Shown here: in pieces, positions 63,535 through 64,000 of the stretch
Layout: each line of letters opens with the position of its first letter
How positions within the stretch are numbered: the stretch's first letter is position 1
From: Leptolyngbya sp. BC1307
Lineage (GTDB): Bacteria; Cyanobacteriota; Cyanobacteriia; Phormidesmidales; Phormidesmidaceae
DNA: 64,000 nt
Reading direction: 5' to 3'
NCBI RefSeq assembly: GCF_002286735.1
Contig: NZ_NRTA01000021.1
Span: 1-64,000 of the forward strand
Position numbers and translations under genes: made by a program
Notes under the pieces: model-generated
The model's input: only the letters and a program-made list of their open reading frames with translations
The model's database searches: none
What the model was told of the DNA's origin: nothing

Positions 63535-63569
63535 GGGCTTTCTTTAGGGCTTTCTTTAGGACTTTCTTA
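63535..63569. repeat. 12-bp tandem repeat, about 2.9 units
   Basis: GGGCTTTCTTTA occurs twice exactly, then GGACTTTCTTA with changes, directly upstream of the DUF2805 start. Confidence 0.85.
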
Positions 63570-63711
63570 TGACACTGTCGTTTTTTAGTGTATCGAGCGA
63601 TCGCTGTATCGACATCGATACTCAGGCGTAGATGACGTTTACCAATAGCGTTAGGCGGACGCATGGCTTACCCGGTAAAATAAGCAGACACCTTGGGAAG
63701 CAGTGGGTTTC

Positions 63712-64000
63712 ATGTCAGATGTATTAGTGATTGGGGCGGGGCCAGCAGGGCTGTCGCTGGCAGCGGCGCTAGGGCAGCGGGGATTGAAGGTGGCAGGGCT
63801 AACAGCAACTGACCCGGCAAAGCCCTGGCCAAACACTTACGGTATCTGGGCAGATGAATTAGAAGCGCTGGGGATGAGCGAATTTTTGGGGCATCGCTGG
63901 CAAAATACGGTGGCGCATATGGGCCAGGGGCCCCTGCCGCTACGGCGAGACTATGGGTTGATTGACCGGGAGAAGCTGCAAGGTCATTGGTTATCCCAGA
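63712..64000 (+). CDS. crtL: Lycopene cyclase (CrtL type), 5' part cut by window edge
   Basis: CrtL closes the ends of lycopene to form beta-carotene at the thylakoid membrane. The window shows the first 96 residues: the FAD motif DVLVIGAGPAGLSLAAALGQ (about 3-22), then KPWPNTYGIWADELEALGMS and LPLRRDYGLIDREKLQGHWL, which are signature segments of the CrtL-b family. It starts at ATG 63712 and runs off the window. It appears intact as far as visible. The 186-bp upstream region contains repeats and a GAGCGATCGC HIP1 site. Confidence 0.9.
   Translation, partial: MSDVLVIGAGPAGLSLAAALGQRGLKVAGLTATDPAKPWPNTYGIWADELEALGMSEFLGHRWQNTVAHMGQGPLPLRRDYGLIDREKLQGHWLSQ

Overview
This window comes from a cyanobacterium, probably a filamentous or Leptolyngbya-like lineage. 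The evidence is dense HIP1 octamers (GCGATCGC), a circadian kaiA gene, a cytochrome c6-type gene, an acyl-lipid desaturase with three His boxes, a CrtL-type lycopene cyclase entering at the right edge, an HpsE-like polysaccharide glycosyltransferase, and cyanobacterial DUF2808, DUF2993, DUF4912 and DUF2805 proteins. There is one tRNA, tRNA-Arg(CCG). No rRNA, CRISPR array or prophage is visible.

Layout. 0-9.5 kb: a MOSC-domain gene, a decayed penicillin-binding protein 1C gene, a GH38 alpha-mannosidase, an unknown one-TM protein and a decayed PAS-GAF-histidine kinase gene. 9.5-23.7 kb: DUF4912 and DUF2993 proteins, cdsA, a glycosyltransferase fused to an EAL-like domain, cbiT, an Orn/Lys/Arg decarboxylase-family gene, a VOC protein, metH, a cytochrome c6-like gene, an isolated kaiA and tRNA-Arg. 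23.8-32.6 kb is an accessory stretch: MarR and TetR regulators with an oxidoreductase, a beta-lactamase-family fragment cut by an IS1-family element, a CAGGAG-rich minisatellite, an ISAs1 remnant, a P450, a TPR protein and a Sel1-repeat remnant.

33.5-57.5 kb is a large glycan and lipid locus in two arms. The minus arm (33.5-50.4 kb) holds two paralogous GT39-type membrane glycosyltransferases around a polyprenyl-phosphate GT2, a DUF5060 glycoside-hydrolase-like protein, a UPF0104 membrane protein, two GlpD paralogues, a hexapeptide acyltransferase, an NAD-dependent epimerase/dehydratase, a methyltransferase, two further enzymes and a split GT4. The plus arm (52.6-57.5 kb) is a tight five-gene cassette: a DPPR-synthase-type UbiA enzyme, a small SMR transporter, two multi-spanning glycosyltransferases (one GT87) and a HAD phosphatase. 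I read it as a pathway that makes, flips and uses a polyprenyl-phosphate-linked pentose, most likely ribose because no DprE1-like oxidase is present here. The right end carries a DEAD-box helicase with a long leader, desA, an ABC-F protein, a DUF2805 protein and crtL.

Two sequence-level patterns run across the window. One is a dispersed hairpin repeat in at least four copies in intergenic DNA. The other is a set of about a dozen short tandem duplications (12-17 bp units), some of which change protein ends. Several genes are clearly broken (pbpC, histidine kinase, beta-lactamase family, GT4, both transposases, Sel1), so this genome section is undergoing decay.
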